Assembly: GCF_000336615.1 (NCBI RefSeq)
Contig: NZ_AOLW01000019.1
Location: forward strand, 74,696 to 134,649
DNA from: Haloarcula amylolytica JCM 13557
GTDB lineage: Archaea; Halobacteriota; Halobacteria; Halobacteriales; Haloarculaceae
Length of the DNA: 59,954 nucleotides
Direction of reading: 5' to 3'
Shown: positions 9,769-18,399 of the stretch, one piece after another
Layout: every line of letters begins with the position of its first letter
Numbering within the stretch: the first letter of the stretch is position 1
The notes under the pieces: generated by a model
Seen by the model: only the letters and a program-made list of their open reading frames with translations
What the model was told of the DNA's origin: nothing
Databases searched by the model: none
Made by a program: the position numbers and the translations under genes

Positions 9769-10032
9769 GGTTGTAGCTCCGAGTGGAAAGCCGGCCGCGG
9801 GCATCCGGTGGGGCACGGCAACGACGGTATCTGCAATGTAGGCGACTTCATCCGCGTCGGCGCTCCAGGCCAGTCGGGTACGCCCGTAGCCTGTGCAACC
9901 GCAGTGGGAGGGACTTCCGTCCCGCAACTTACATCCGCCGTCTGCCGGCCGCCGAACCGCAGTCCGCGAGCGGCCGTGCGCTCGGTTACTCCGGACTACA
10001 ACGGCGCTTCTTAAAACGGTGTGGGTTCGTCG
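9769..10032 (-). promoter_or_regulatory. RNase J upstream leader with candidate TATA box
   Basis: 264 bases between the acidic membrane protein gene and rnj. On the minus strand a TTTTAAG element lies around 10010-10018, which would start transcription near 9985 and leave an unusually long leader of about 210 nt. No coding frame in it looks real. It could instead be a read-through spacer of the ipk transcript. Confidence 0.35.
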
Positions 10033-11541
10033 CTACTCGTCGTCTAAGGGGTCCGAGAGCGGGTCGTCGTCACTGGAGACGTCGAAACCAGTGACACCGT
10101 CGTCCGCGAGCGTCGTGTCCTCGTCGTCAGTCGCGTCCGCGTCCTGTGACTCCACCTCGCCCTGTACGCTCTCGTCGGCCCGGGAATCGGATTGCTCGTC
10201 AGCAGTGCCGCCACCGAACAGGTCGTCCGTCGTCCGCGGGCCACTGGACGTGTCTGCCCTACCGGATTCGTCGAGTAGTCGGGTGTCCTCGGTCACGGCG
10301 TCGTGCTGGTCCGCCTCGGCGTCATCTGGTGATCCGACAGCAGTGGGTCCGGTATCGGCTTCAGGTTCGGTTTCCCAGTCGTCGGCCGGTACTGGTTCGT
10401 CCGCTCCCCAGTCGTCAGCCGCAGCGGGTTCCTCGCTCTGCGTGTCGAACTCCGCAGGGTCCGGCGGAGTCCACTCCTGTGGTTCCGTGCTCGATTCTGG
10501 TTCCTCGCCGGCGTCCTCGGCGAGCAGGTCGCGGTCCGACTGCTCGCTGGGTTCAGACTGGGGCTCTACCGTTTCCGATTCACCAGCGAGGTCCGTCGGG
10601 GATGGCTCCGCAGTGGTGTCGTCCACTGCTTCGGATTCCGGTCCAGCAACGTTTTCCGCCGGCTGTTGGTTCGATAGCTGTTCGTTCTGGGCCGTCTCCA
10701 CTTCGTCTTCGTCTGTCGCCGCGGCCATCGTGTCGTCTGTCGCCGCGGCCATCGTGTCGTCGGTCGACGGTGGTCCTGAAGTGTCGTCGGTGTCCAGAAG
10801 GTCCTTGTCTGTCACTGGATCATCGCCTGCTACCGGGTCATCAGCTGTTGCCGGGTCAGCATCCGCCAGCGGATCTTCGTCGGCTGCCGTCACCGGTGCG
10901 TCATCAGTCCCGGCCGCCGAAGCGTCGGACGTAGCGGACGCCACTGTCCCGTCGGATGGGTCGGAGGGTTCCTGGGACGCGTGGATCCCCGAGTCTCCGG
11001 ACGAGTCCGCGTCCGGCTCGGAGTCAGCGACCGGCTCCGATACCTCGGGTTCGGCCGTTGCCGGCTCGACAGTCGCTGAGTCGGCAGCCGGTTCCGTCTC
11101 CTGAGAAACCGCCGGTTCAGTCTCGGCCGACTCCGTCGTCGGTTCTTCCGACTCCGAATCCGATTCGGTCGCCGCGGACGCGCTACCATCGGCCGTTTCA
11201 GTTGCTGCCTGGTCGCTCGCTGGTGGACTGGCGGCTGCCACGTCACTCGCACCACGCTGTGCTGTCTGGGCCGCGAGCGTGCCCGCCATCGTCGCGTCGG
11301 CGATGAGCTTGTGGCTCAGGCCGAGCAGGCCGGAGAGCAACAGGAGGCCACCGAGCGCACCGACGACGATACCGAGTACCGCGCGATAGCCCGCGTTCCC
11401 CGCAAGCGAGCCGAGCGAGCCGTTCTGTATCAGCACGTACCCTGCAGCGATGAGGCCGCCACCGACGCCGGCGACGACAAGCAATGTCCCGAGAAACCTC
11501 GTTCCGTATCGATAGACGTCGGTCAGACCTACTGCAGACAT
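10033..11541 (-). CDS. Membrane protein with long acidic low-complexity tail
   Basis: About 502 aa from ATG 11541; a TTG at 11568 is an alternative start. The N-terminal 90 residues hold two hydrophobic segments around a YRYGTRF entry helix (LLVVAGVGGGLIAAGYVL and a Gly/Leu-rich stretch). The remaining 400 or so residues are Asp/Glu/Ser/Thr/Ala/Pro-rich without a recognisable fold, as in flexible haloarchaeal cell-surface or scaffold tails. A short DDTMAAAT unit is repeated in tandem (24-bp DNA repeat). It sits between ipk and rnj in the lipid block; its function is unknown. Length may vary between strains because of the low-complexity tail. Confidence 0.75.
   Translation of the reverse strand: MSAVGLTDVYRYGTRFLGTLLVVAGVGGGLIAAGYVLIQNGSLGSLAGNAGYRAVLGIVVGALGGLLLLSGLLGLSHKLIADATMAGTLAAQTAQRGASDVAAASPPASDQAATETADGSASAATESDSESEEPTTESAETEPAVSQETEPAADSATVEPATAEPEVSEPVADSEPDADSSGDSGIHASQEPSDPSDGTVASATSDASAAGTDDAPVTAADEDPLADADPATADDPVAGDDPVTDKDLLDTDDTSGPPSTDDTMAAATDDTMAAATDEDEVETAQNEQLSNQQPAENVAGPESEAVDDTTAEPSPTDLAGESETVEPQSEPSEQSDRDLLAEDAGEEPESSTEPQEWTPPDPAEFDTQSEEPAAADDWGADEPVPADDWETEPEADTGPTAVGSPDDAEADQHDAVTEDTRLLDESGRADTSSGPRTTDDLFGGGTADEQSDSRADESVQGEVESQDADATDDEDTTLADDGVTGFDVSSDDDPLSDPLDDE
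10710..10757. repeat. Two tandem copies of a 24-bp unit
   Basis: A 24-bp unit beginning CGTCTGTCGCCGCGG occurs twice head to tail, with the second copy starting at 10734. It encodes an eight-residue repeat inside the acidic tail of the membrane protein and keeps frame. Confidence 0.85.
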
Positions 11542-11593
11542 AGTCGCATAATTGATAACAGAGGACAAATATGTTACGACAGTCGAAGAAGTG

Positions 11594-11602
11594 ATATTTA
11601 AG
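11594..11602 (-). promoter_or_regulatory. Candidate TATA box for the acidic membrane protein
   Basis: On the minus strand the sequence reads CTTAAATAT. A start site about 25 bases downstream would fall near 11570, leaving a leader of roughly 30 nt before the ATG at 11541. This suggests the gene has its own promoter in addition to any read-through from ipk. Confidence 0.5.
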
Positions 11603-11712
11603 CTACCAGTCTGCCAGGCCTGGGCAGAGATACCGCTGTATCAGCCAGCCTGGGCACACTATGGACTAAATCGCGTTCTGGGACGGGCCAGTCGACGACA
11701 GTAGTAGCAGTC

Positions 11713-12468
11713 TCACCAGTCGTCGTCATCACCAGCGATAGTCGTTCCCGGGCTCTCACCGGCGAGAAACGCGGGGAGCGCGTCGGGTCCGAACACGACG
11801 GCGGGGGCCGAGAGGGCGAGCAGCGCACGGACCTTGCCGGCCATCCCACCCGACACGTCCGTCGCGTCGCTCTCACCCAGTGCCGATGCGACGGCCTCGA
11901 ATGTCTCGATGCGGTCGATGACGGTCCCGTCCTCGTCGAGGACGCCGGGAACGGTCGAGCAGACGCCGACGCGGTCCGCGTCGACGGCGGGCGCGAGTTC
12001 GACGACCAGTTCGTCGCCGCTCAGAACCGTCGCGCCCGCACCGGCGTGTGCGACGAGGTCACCGTGGAGGACCGGGACGAACCCCTCGTCGAGCAGCGTC
12101 GTGACCTGCGCCGTCGGCAGCGAAAGGTCGCTGTCGGCGTCGCGTGCGGCCGCCGAAAACGGGTGGACCGGAACAGCCGGGACTCCTTGACCGGTGAGTT
12201 CATCGACGACAGCGGCGTTGAGCCGGCACATCGCGCCGTGGATGGCCTGCACGCCGCCCACGTCGCGGGTCCCCGCAGTCGTGCTGACGCCGTATTCGGC
12301 GGCGTGATGGTGGCCGAAGCTCCCGCCACCGTGAACGACGACGATATCCTCACCGACCGCCGATTCGGCGATAGCCGAAGCCGCCGCCGACAGAGCCGCC
12401 GTATCGACCGTCTCGGGTTCGTCTTTCTTCGTGATGACGCTCCCGCCGAGTTTGAGGACGGCCGTCAT
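11713..12468 (-). CDS. ipk: Isopentenyl phosphate kinase
   Basis: 251 aa of the amino-acid-kinase fold. Phosphorylates isopentenyl phosphate to IPP in the archaeal variant of the mevalonate pathway. The N-terminal KLGGSVITKK binds nucleotide, VVHGGGSFGHHHAAEYG carries the glycine loop and the substrate-binding His cluster (53-55), and a DVSGGMAGKV motif follows near the C-terminus. Its start overlaps the stop of mvk by 4 bp (ATGA), so the two are translationally coupled. Confidence 0.95.
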   Translation of the reverse strand: MTAVLKLGGSVITKKDEPETVDTAALSAAASAIAESAVGEDIVVVHGGGSFGHHHAAEYGVSTTAGTRDVGGVQAIHGAMCRLNAAVVDELTGQGVPAVPVHPFSAAARDADSDLSLPTAQVTTLLDEGFVPVLHGDLVAHAGAGATVLSGDELVVELAPAVDADRVGVCSTVPGVLDEDGTVIDRIETFEAVASALGESDATDVSGGMAGKVRALLALSAPAVVFGPDALPAFLAGESPGTTIAGDDDDW

Positions 12469-13448
12469 TCCTGCCGGACCCCGTCGATGTCCAGTTCGGC
12501 CCGGAAGACGTCCTCACACCCCGGCGTGTACTTCAGCGCCGTGAGCGCATCGTCCGTCTCGTCCAGCGCGACGATACAGCCGCCGCCGCCGGCCCCGGTG
12601 AGTTTCGCGCCGTGTGCGTCGGCGTCGCGGGCCGCCCACACCATCGAGTCCAGCGACCGCGACGAGACGCCCAGCGCAGAGAGCAATCCGTGGTTGAAGT
12701 CCATCAGCTCCCCGAGCCGCTCGTAATCGCCCGTTTCCAGCACCGCTTCGCCCTCGCGGACGATATCGCCGATTGCCGCGACGGTGTCGGCAGCGAAGTC
12801 GTATTTATCGCGGAGGTTCCGGACGCCGGCGACCAGCGCCCCGGTATCGCCGGCCCCGCCGTCGTAGCCGATGACGAAGGGGAGGGTATCGATGCCGTCC
12901 AGCCGCCGGCAGTCGTCGCCCTCCACGCGGACCGCCCCGCCCATCGCCGAGCAGAACGTGTCCGCCCGCGAGGCCTGCCCGTCCTGTACCTCGTGTTCGA
13001 CCTGATAGGCACGGTCGGCGATTTCACTGGCCGGCAGTTCGACGCCGAGTTCCCTGGTCGCCGCGTCTATCGCCGCGACGACGAGCGCGGCAGACGACCC
13101 CAGCCCTGCCCCGAGCGGGATGTCGCCCTCGACGGAGATCTCGAAGCCCGCTTCCGGCGCGTCGGCCGCGTCACGGGCCTGTGCCACTGCCTCGTTGACG
13201 TACCCCATGCCGGCTTCGACGAGCGATTCGGCGACGTCCACGTCCGGATGGCTCTCCCCGTCACCGGAGTACTCGACGGTAAAGCCGTCCAGTTGCAAGT
13301 CGTTCGCGTGGATTCGCAACCCCTCGTCGATCTCGGTTGCCGTCACATGCACTCGCCGCTCGATAGCGCAGGGCACCGCCGGCTCACCGTAGACGACCGC
13401 GTGCTCCCCGAACAGGTACACCTTCCCGGGAGCGCTCGACGTGACCAT
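12465..13448 (-). CDS. mvk: Mevalonate kinase
   Basis: 327 aa GHMP kinase converting mevalonate to 5-phosphomevalonate. The N-terminal APGKVYLFGEHAVVYG is the substrate motif, PLGAGLGSSAALV is the ATP-binding GHMP loop, and KLTGAGGGGCIVAL is motif 3 near the C-terminus. It is first in the lipid block and coupled to ipk by a 4-bp overlap. Upstream there is only a 66-bp gap to the LOV kinase gene. Confidence 0.96.
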   Translation of the reverse strand: MVTSSAPGKVYLFGEHAVVYGEPAVPCAIERRVHVTATEIDEGLRIHANDLQLDGFTVEYSGDGESHPDVDVAESLVEAGMGYVNEAVAQARDAADAPEAGFEISVEGDIPLGAGLGSSAALVVAAIDAATRELGVELPASEIADRAYQVEHEVQDGQASRADTFCSAMGGAVRVEGDDCRRLDGIDTLPFVIGYDGGAGDTGALVAGVRNLRDKYDFAADTVAAIGDIVREGEAVLETGDYERLGELMDFNHGLLSALGVSSRSLDSMVWAARDADAHGAKLTGAGGGGCIVALDETDDALTALKYTPGCEDVFRAELDIDGVRQE

Positions 13449-13514
13449 ACCCGCTCGTGTGCACCCAGGGCGTTAGGCGTTTTCGGAGTCGTCGGTCAGG
13501 AGAACGCCGGGGGA

Positions 13515-15698
13515 CTACTCGGACACAGTGTCGACGTCGGTGAACTCGAACCGCGCGCCGCCGTCGGCCCCGCTCTCGATACGGACCGTCCAGCCGTGGG
13601 CGTCAGCGACCTGTTTCACGATGCTCAGGCCGAAGCCGGTCCCTTCGGCTGCTGTCGAGTAGCCGGCATCGAACGCGTCTCCGCGGTCGGCCACAGGGAT
13701 ACCGGGACCGTCGTCCGCGACGTAGAAGCCGTCGGCCAGTTCGCCCACGGTCACGGTCACGTCGTCACCGCCGTGTTCGACCGCATTGCGGACGAGATTC
13801 TCGAACAGTTGACGGAGGCGGCTCTCGTCGGCGCGGATGGGGCGGGCTATGTCAGTGCGGAGCGTCGCGGCTTTCGTGTCGACGTTTTGCCAGCACGTCT
13901 GGACGAACGGTTCGAGGTCAACCATGACGGGCGACGCGGGTGACGTACCGTCGCGTGCGAGCGTGAGCAGGTCGTCGATGAGCGTATCCATTCGCTGGTG
14001 TGCGCCGTCGATAGCGTCGATGTGCTCGCTATCGGACTCCTCACGCAGTAGTTCGAGGCGTCCGCGGGCGACAGTCAACGGGTTCCGGAGGTCGTGACTG
14101 ACGACGCTGGCGAACTGTTCGAGCTGTTCGTTTTGCTGTTCGAGTTCCTGCTCGCGTTCCTTGCGCTCCGTGATATCACGGCTGATCGCCAGGAACCGGT
14201 CCTCGCCGTCGAGGCTGAGTCGGAGCAGATGTACTTCGACCGGCATCGTCGACCCGTCGCGGCGTTCGTACAGGCCTTCGAACTTCCGGCGCTCGTCGAC
14301 ACTGAACCCGGAAAGCTGGGTCTGCACGTCCTCGGCGTCGAACGTCAGGTCGAACTCCCAGATCGACCGTCCGAGCACCTCGCTCTCGTCGTACCCCAGC
14401 TCCGCACAGAACCGCTGGTTCACGTCGCAGATCGTCCCGTCAGCGTCAAGCACGTCGATCATGTCCGGTGAATTCTCGAAGAGGGCTTCCAGCCGCGACG
14501 ACGTTTCCTCTAATCGTTTCTCGCGTCGTTTCCGCTCCGTGATGTCCTGCTGGAACCCGACGTAGTTGACGACTGTCCCGTCGTCGTCGTCTCGAACCGG
14601 CGCGATCCGAACCCTGTTCCAGAACTCGGTCCCGTCCTTCCGGTAGTTCCTGAGTTCGACCGTCACCCGCTCCTCTGCGTCAATCGCGTCCCGCATTGTA
14701 GCGACGGACTCCGGATCGGTGTTCTCGCCCTGTAGCATTCGGCAGTTCTTCCCGAGTAACTCCGGAAGCGAATAGCCAGTCAGGTCGCGGTAGTGGTCGT
14801 TGGCGTAGATCAGCGGATTGTCCGTCTGGCCAGGGTCGGTGATAACGACACCGACCGGGGCCTCGTCTATCGCGCGTTTGTTCCGGAGTAGCTTCTGTTC
14901 GCGCTCTTTCCGGTCGGTGACGTCCCGAGCGACGCCGACGATGCCGTCGATAACACCATCGACGACCAGCGGCGTTAGCTGGTACGCGACCACCGCGTGT
15001 CCGTGGCCGGGGAACTCCGCTTCGATTTCGCCGCTAAGCTGCTCCCGCGTTCCGTCGAGCAGTTCCTGGTAGCGGTCTGTTTCACCCTCGGCTCGAATAC
15101 GCGGAACGAGTCTACTGGTCTGTCCTTCGAGCGCAGCGCGCGTCGTGTCGTACCACTCTGCTATGGTCTCGTTGACGATTTCGAACCGCCCCTCCGCATC
15201 GTAAATACAGGCGGCCTCCTGCATGGAGTTGACCATCCGCTCGTAGCTCCGGAGCGCTCGGTTCCGTTCGCTGACCGCCTGCTGTGATCGGGAGTGGTCG
15301 ACGGCGTCAAAGATTCGGTTCGTCAACTCCACATGCTGTTCGGTGCCCGGCTCTTTCCTGAGGTAGTCCGTGACACCGGCCGAAATCGCCTCGCTGGCGA
15401 CCGCTTCGCTCCCCTGTGCGGTGTAGATAATAAACGGGAGGGTCGGGTGCTCGTCACGGACCGTTTCCAGAAGCCCGATACCGTTCTGTTCGGGCAGGTC
15501 GTAGTCGGAGACGAGACAGTCTACGGTATCGTCAGCCAGCCTCGCCACAGCCTCGGGAGCAGTGCGCACCGTTTCGACCATGAAACGGCCGTTCTCGCGT
15601 TCGAGCGCCGTCGACAGCGTTTCGGCGTCGTCCGAATCGGTGCCGACGTAGAGGACCTGAACCCTGTCGTCCCCGTTGACAGCGGTCTCAGACGTCAT
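13515..15698 (-). CDS. Receiver-PAS-LOV-PAS histidine kinase, putative blue-light sensor
   Basis: 727 aa from ATG 15698; a longer upstream frame lacks family features. Order: a receiver domain with acceptor Asp65 (CLVSDYDLP); a PAS; a LOV domain; a third PAS; HisKA with VVSHDLRNPL (His about 535); and HATPase with LVRNAVEHG, DDGPGIP and GTGFGLS. The LOV signature GKNCRMLQG carries the flavin-adduct cysteine at about 319. The flavin-contacting Asn residues in TDNPLIYAND, the pair of Asn in ELRNYRKDGTEFWN and the Gln in VGFQQDITE are also present, so photochemistry is plausible. Soluble, with no membrane segments. The output partner is not adjacent. Confidence 0.92.
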   Translation of the reverse strand: MTSETAVNGDDRVQVLYVGTDSDDAETLSTALERENGRFMVETVRTAPEAVARLADDTVDCLVSDYDLPEQNGIGLLETVRDEHPTLPFIIYTAQGSEAVASEAISAGVTDYLRKEPGTEQHVELTNRIFDAVDHSRSQQAVSERNRALRSYERMVNSMQEAACIYDAEGRFEIVNETIAEWYDTTRAALEGQTSRLVPRIRAEGETDRYQELLDGTREQLSGEIEAEFPGHGHAVVAYQLTPLVVDGVIDGIVGVARDVTDRKEREQKLLRNKRAIDEAPVGVVITDPGQTDNPLIYANDHYRDLTGYSLPELLGKNCRMLQGENTDPESVATMRDAIDAEERVTVELRNYRKDGTEFWNRVRIAPVRDDDDGTVVNYVGFQQDITERKRREKRLEETSSRLEALFENSPDMIDVLDADGTICDVNQRFCAELGYDESEVLGRSIWEFDLTFDAEDVQTQLSGFSVDERRKFEGLYERRDGSTMPVEVHLLRLSLDGEDRFLAISRDITERKEREQELEQQNEQLEQFASVVSHDLRNPLTVARGRLELLREESDSEHIDAIDGAHQRMDTLIDDLLTLARDGTSPASPVMVDLEPFVQTCWQNVDTKAATLRTDIARPIRADESRLRQLFENLVRNAVEHGGDDVTVTVGELADGFYVADDGPGIPVADRGDAFDAGYSTAAEGTGFGLSIVKQVADAHGWTVRIESGADGGARFEFTDVDTVSE

Positions 15699-16067
15699 TC
15701 GGTATCCCGTTCGAGTCCGGCCGTTGCGCCGGGATAGATATCGTTCCCTGCTCAAGAGCAGTCGAAGCGATATGGCTCTGGGAACTGTCTCGGGACAGGT
15801 CCGGTCGCAGGACAACTGCAAACGGCGCGGGACGATTGCCGCCAGTGGTGTTCTGCAGCAGTGTCATGATGGTCGAGTAGTCGGCTGTGAACGGGGCCCT
15901 CCCACCGTGACCGCGGCTGAAATCGGTCACCGGAGAGACGTTCAGCCCGCTGTTCTTGTACGCTTACACGGGGTTCTGCAGTAAATAGCTGATGACCAAG
16001 TCCCTGTCACGTCGAACCCGCACTGTGAGGCGACGACGGCACCGGAGTGGTCCCATCGGAGTCCGTG
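15699..16067. other. Intergenic region, no gene recognised
   Basis: 369 bases between the P450 and the LOV kinase on the minus strand. Short reading frames are present but none has a convincing start, haloarchaeal amino-acid bias or a known motif. It presumably holds the LOV kinase promoter; I cannot place a TATA box with confidence. Confidence 0.5.
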
Positions 16068-17405
16068 CTACCGTTCCTGCACGCGCATCGACATTTCCTG
16101 CCGAGGATGGGCGGTCAGCGACGGCAACAACTCCAGAGGCGTCTCCCCCTGAAACTCCAGTCGGTACTGGCTAGCCGTCGTCGCGGTGATGAGTTGTGCT
16201 TCGAGCATGGCAAGATGCTTCCCGATACAGTGGCGCGGGCCACCACCGAACGGGAAGTAGGCGAACCGGGGCCGCTCGCTGGCTCGTTCGGGCTTCCAGC
16301 GCTCCGGGTCGAACGTCTCTGGGTCGTCGTAGAACCGCTCGGAGCGGTGGACGCCCCACTGCGGGACCATCAGCGTCGTCTCCGCCTCGACCTCGTAGCC
16401 CGACAGCGTCACGTCCTCGGTCGGCTCCCGGAATATGGTGTACACCGGTGGGTAGAGCCGCATCGCTTCCTGAATCACCCATTCGAGGTAGTCCAGTTCG
16501 CGGACGTGCTCCATCCCCGGCCGGTCGTCGCCGATGACGTCGTCGAGTTCCTCGTGGACCCGCTGTTCGACTTCGGGGTGTTCCGACAGCAGGAACCAGG
16601 TGTAGGTCAGCGTCAGCGCCGTCGTGTCGTGACCGGCAAGCAGCATGGTCATCATCTCGTCGCGCAGTTGGTCGGGCGACTGGTTCCCCTCGTCGCGGGC
16701 ACGCAGGAGCACCGACAGGAAATCCATCGGGCCGTCCTCAGCCGTCCCAAGCGAGTCCTCGCGGACCGCGATGATGTCGTCCAGCACCTCGTCCAGCGTC
16801 CGCACGGCGCGGTCGAACTCGGCGTCGTCGGGCATCGGCATCCACTGGGGCATGGCGAACCGGATAGGGTCCGGCTCGAACCGCTGACCCAGCGGCAACA
16901 GTTGCTCCTCGATAGTCTGGACTCGCTGCTCGGAAAGCTCGACGCCCATCATCAGGTCCAGAATCACGTCCAGCGTGACCCGGGTCATCGACTGCTCGGC
17001 GTCGATGACGTCGCCGTGAGACCAGTCGGCAATCCGGTCCTCCGCGTGGCCGGTGATGCGGTCGGCCATCCCAGACAACCGAGCCATCGAGAACGCGGGG
17101 TTGGCGAGCTTTCGCTGCTGCTCCCACGTCTCTCCCTCGCTCAGCAACAGCCCGTCACCCAGCAAATCACCCAGCGCATCGCCCTGGAAGTCGGGCTTGC
17201 GGAACTGGTCGGCCTCCGAGACCAGTACGCGCTCGATTGCCGTCGGGTCACACAGCATGACCGTGTCCATCGGCCCCATGTCGAATCGGGCAACGTCGCC
17301 GTATGCTCGCTCCAGCGCCGAGATAAACCGGAACGGGTCCCGAGCGTACGTACGGCTACTGCCGAACAGCGGTTCGCCCTTCGGTCCGGGCGGCGTCTTT
17401 GACAT
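16068..17405 (-). CDS. Cytochrome P450 (CYP174-like)
   Basis: 445 aa soluble P450 monooxygenase without an N-terminal membrane anchor. The I-helix oxygen-binding motif AGHDTTA, the K-helix ExxR (EAMR), the PERW motif and the heme loop FPFGGGPRHCIGKHLA, with the thiolate Cys at about 393, are all intact. Its substrate is unknown; the neighbouring mevalonate/isoprenoid genes make an isoprenoid substrate tempting but unproven. Redox partners are not adjacent. From memory, haloarchaeal P450s of this type are classed as CYP174; subfamily needs a search. Confidence 0.94.
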   Translation of the reverse strand: MSKTPPGPKGEPLFGSSRTYARDPFRFISALERAYGDVARFDMGPMDTVMLCDPTAIERVLVSEADQFRKPDFQGDALGDLLGDGLLLSEGETWEQQRKLANPAFSMARLSGMADRITGHAEDRIADWSHGDVIDAEQSMTRVTLDVILDLMMGVELSEQRVQTIEEQLLPLGQRFEPDPIRFAMPQWMPMPDDAEFDRAVRTLDEVLDDIIAVREDSLGTAEDGPMDFLSVLLRARDEGNQSPDQLRDEMMTMLLAGHDTTALTLTYTWFLLSEHPEVEQRVHEELDDVIGDDRPGMEHVRELDYLEWVIQEAMRLYPPVYTIFREPTEDVTLSGYEVEAETTLMVPQWGVHRSERFYDDPETFDPERWKPERASERPRFAYFPFGGGPRHCIGKHLAMLEAQLITATTASQYRLEFQGETPLELLPSLTAHPRQEMSMRVQER

Positions 17406-17475
17406 CGGCTGACGTTAGTGTCGGACACGCTTGAATGGCATGCCAAATGTCGGGAAGAGCGCGGTTCAGGCACGT

Positions 17476-17856
17476 TTAGAGCCAGCGGTTGGCGTCTAGG
17501 TTCCAGTCGGTGTGTCCCTTTACCCAGACGCCGCCGAGACCACCGAGGGCGCTGAGACCGACAGTGTACAGCAGAAAGAAGCTGAACACGAGCGCCAGAA
17601 ACAGGTCGTACCCCGGTGCGCCGGGTGGAATCCCGAACCCGAGGAGACCGGCGATGTACAGCGCCGGGAGAAAGAGGGCGAGCAGCGGCACCATCGCGCA
17701 GACGCCGGCCAGCGTTCCCAGCCAGAGCCCCGTCCGGTAGCTGCCGCCGTGGTTCGCCGCGGCTACCGCACCGCCGGCCACCGACGAAAAGGGAATAAAG
17801 GACAGGGCAACCGTGACGAGCGCCCCGATACCAGCGTTAGTCACCGACTCACGCAT
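17476..17856 (-). CDS. DUF5518-type small membrane protein
   Basis: 126 aa with about three to four hydrophobic segments rich in Gly/Ala/Leu, beginning with an amphipathic NAGIGALVTVALSFIPF. The pattern (SSVAGGAVAAANHGGSYRTGLWLG then YTVGLSALGGLGGVW) matches the DUF5518 style of haloarchaeal membrane proteins. It lies 59 bp from the similar gene upstream, implying tandem duplication. Function unknown. Confidence 0.75.
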   Translation of the reverse strand: MRESVTNAGIGALVTVALSFIPFSSVAGGAVAAANHGGSYRTGLWLGTLAGVCAMVPLLALFLPALYIAGLLGFGIPPGAPGYDLFLALVFSFFLLYTVGLSALGGLGGVWVKGHTDWNLDANRWL

Positions 17857-17914
17857 ATGCGTTCTCGGTAGTGGCGTCCCCCGTGATGTAGTTACCGACA
17901 GCGCGGCTGGCCAG

Positions 17915-18298
17915 TCAGTCGCCGATGGTCGTGTCGTACTTGACGTAGTTGCCCAGCCAGCCGCCGAGTGCGCTCAATCCGAGGAAGTACGCGGCCGTCA
18001 TTACCGTTCCGAGGGCGAGCACGAGCAACCCCATCGCACCGAACACACCCAGTGCTTCGGGAACGAACGCCAGAAACGCGGCCAGGAAGACGAACACGAC
18101 CACGAAGAAGATCAGCGAGATCGCCAGCCCGATGACGCCGGACAGGAACCCGACCCGGACCCCGTCGTCTCGCTCGCCACCTTCGAGATAGCCGGCGATA
18201 CCGCCGCCGAGCAGCGGCGCGAGCGGGACGAACCCACTCAGCAGAGCGGTCGCGACGGCACCGATGACGGCGTTGACGAACGTGTCTCCCTCTTCCAT
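17915..18298 (-). CDS. DUF5518-type small membrane protein
   Basis: About 127 aa from ATG 18298 (MEEGDTFVNAVIG); an upstream start at 18358 would add an uncharacteristic polar leader. It has several membrane segments and shares the plan of the gene just downstream (FVPLAPLLGGGIAGYLEGG, then a large hydrophobic core, then GLSALGGWLG). The shared LSALGG element supports common descent of the pair. Function unknown. Confidence 0.72.
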   Translation of the reverse strand: MEEGDTFVNAVIGAVATALLSGFVPLAPLLGGGIAGYLEGGERDDGVRVGFLSGVIGLAISLIFFVVVFVFLAAFLAFVPEALGVFGAMGLLVLALGTVMTAAYFLGLSALGGWLGNYVKYDTTIGD

Positions 18299-18399
18299 TT
18301 CCCGGTGGTACTCCGGGCCTCGTGGTAGGTCTTGTGTTGGCGACACCGGCGTCGCCACTTGTGCGTCAACGGGCCGGAAAACGAAACAGTTCAGCGACG

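Noticed and set aside
9893..11104. 403-codon Ser-rich plus-strand frame
   Set aside because: Serine/alanine run is the complement of the acidic tail codons on the minus strand (GAC/GTC bias), not a separate Ser-rich protein.
15688..15930. 80-codon minus-strand frame upstream of the LOV kinase
   Set aside because: No recognisable motif, overlaps the kinase start and has no convincing promoter.
16047..17402. 451-codon plus-strand frame over the P450
   Set aside because: Mirror frame of an intact P450; Arg/His/Val-rich shadow composition with no motifs.
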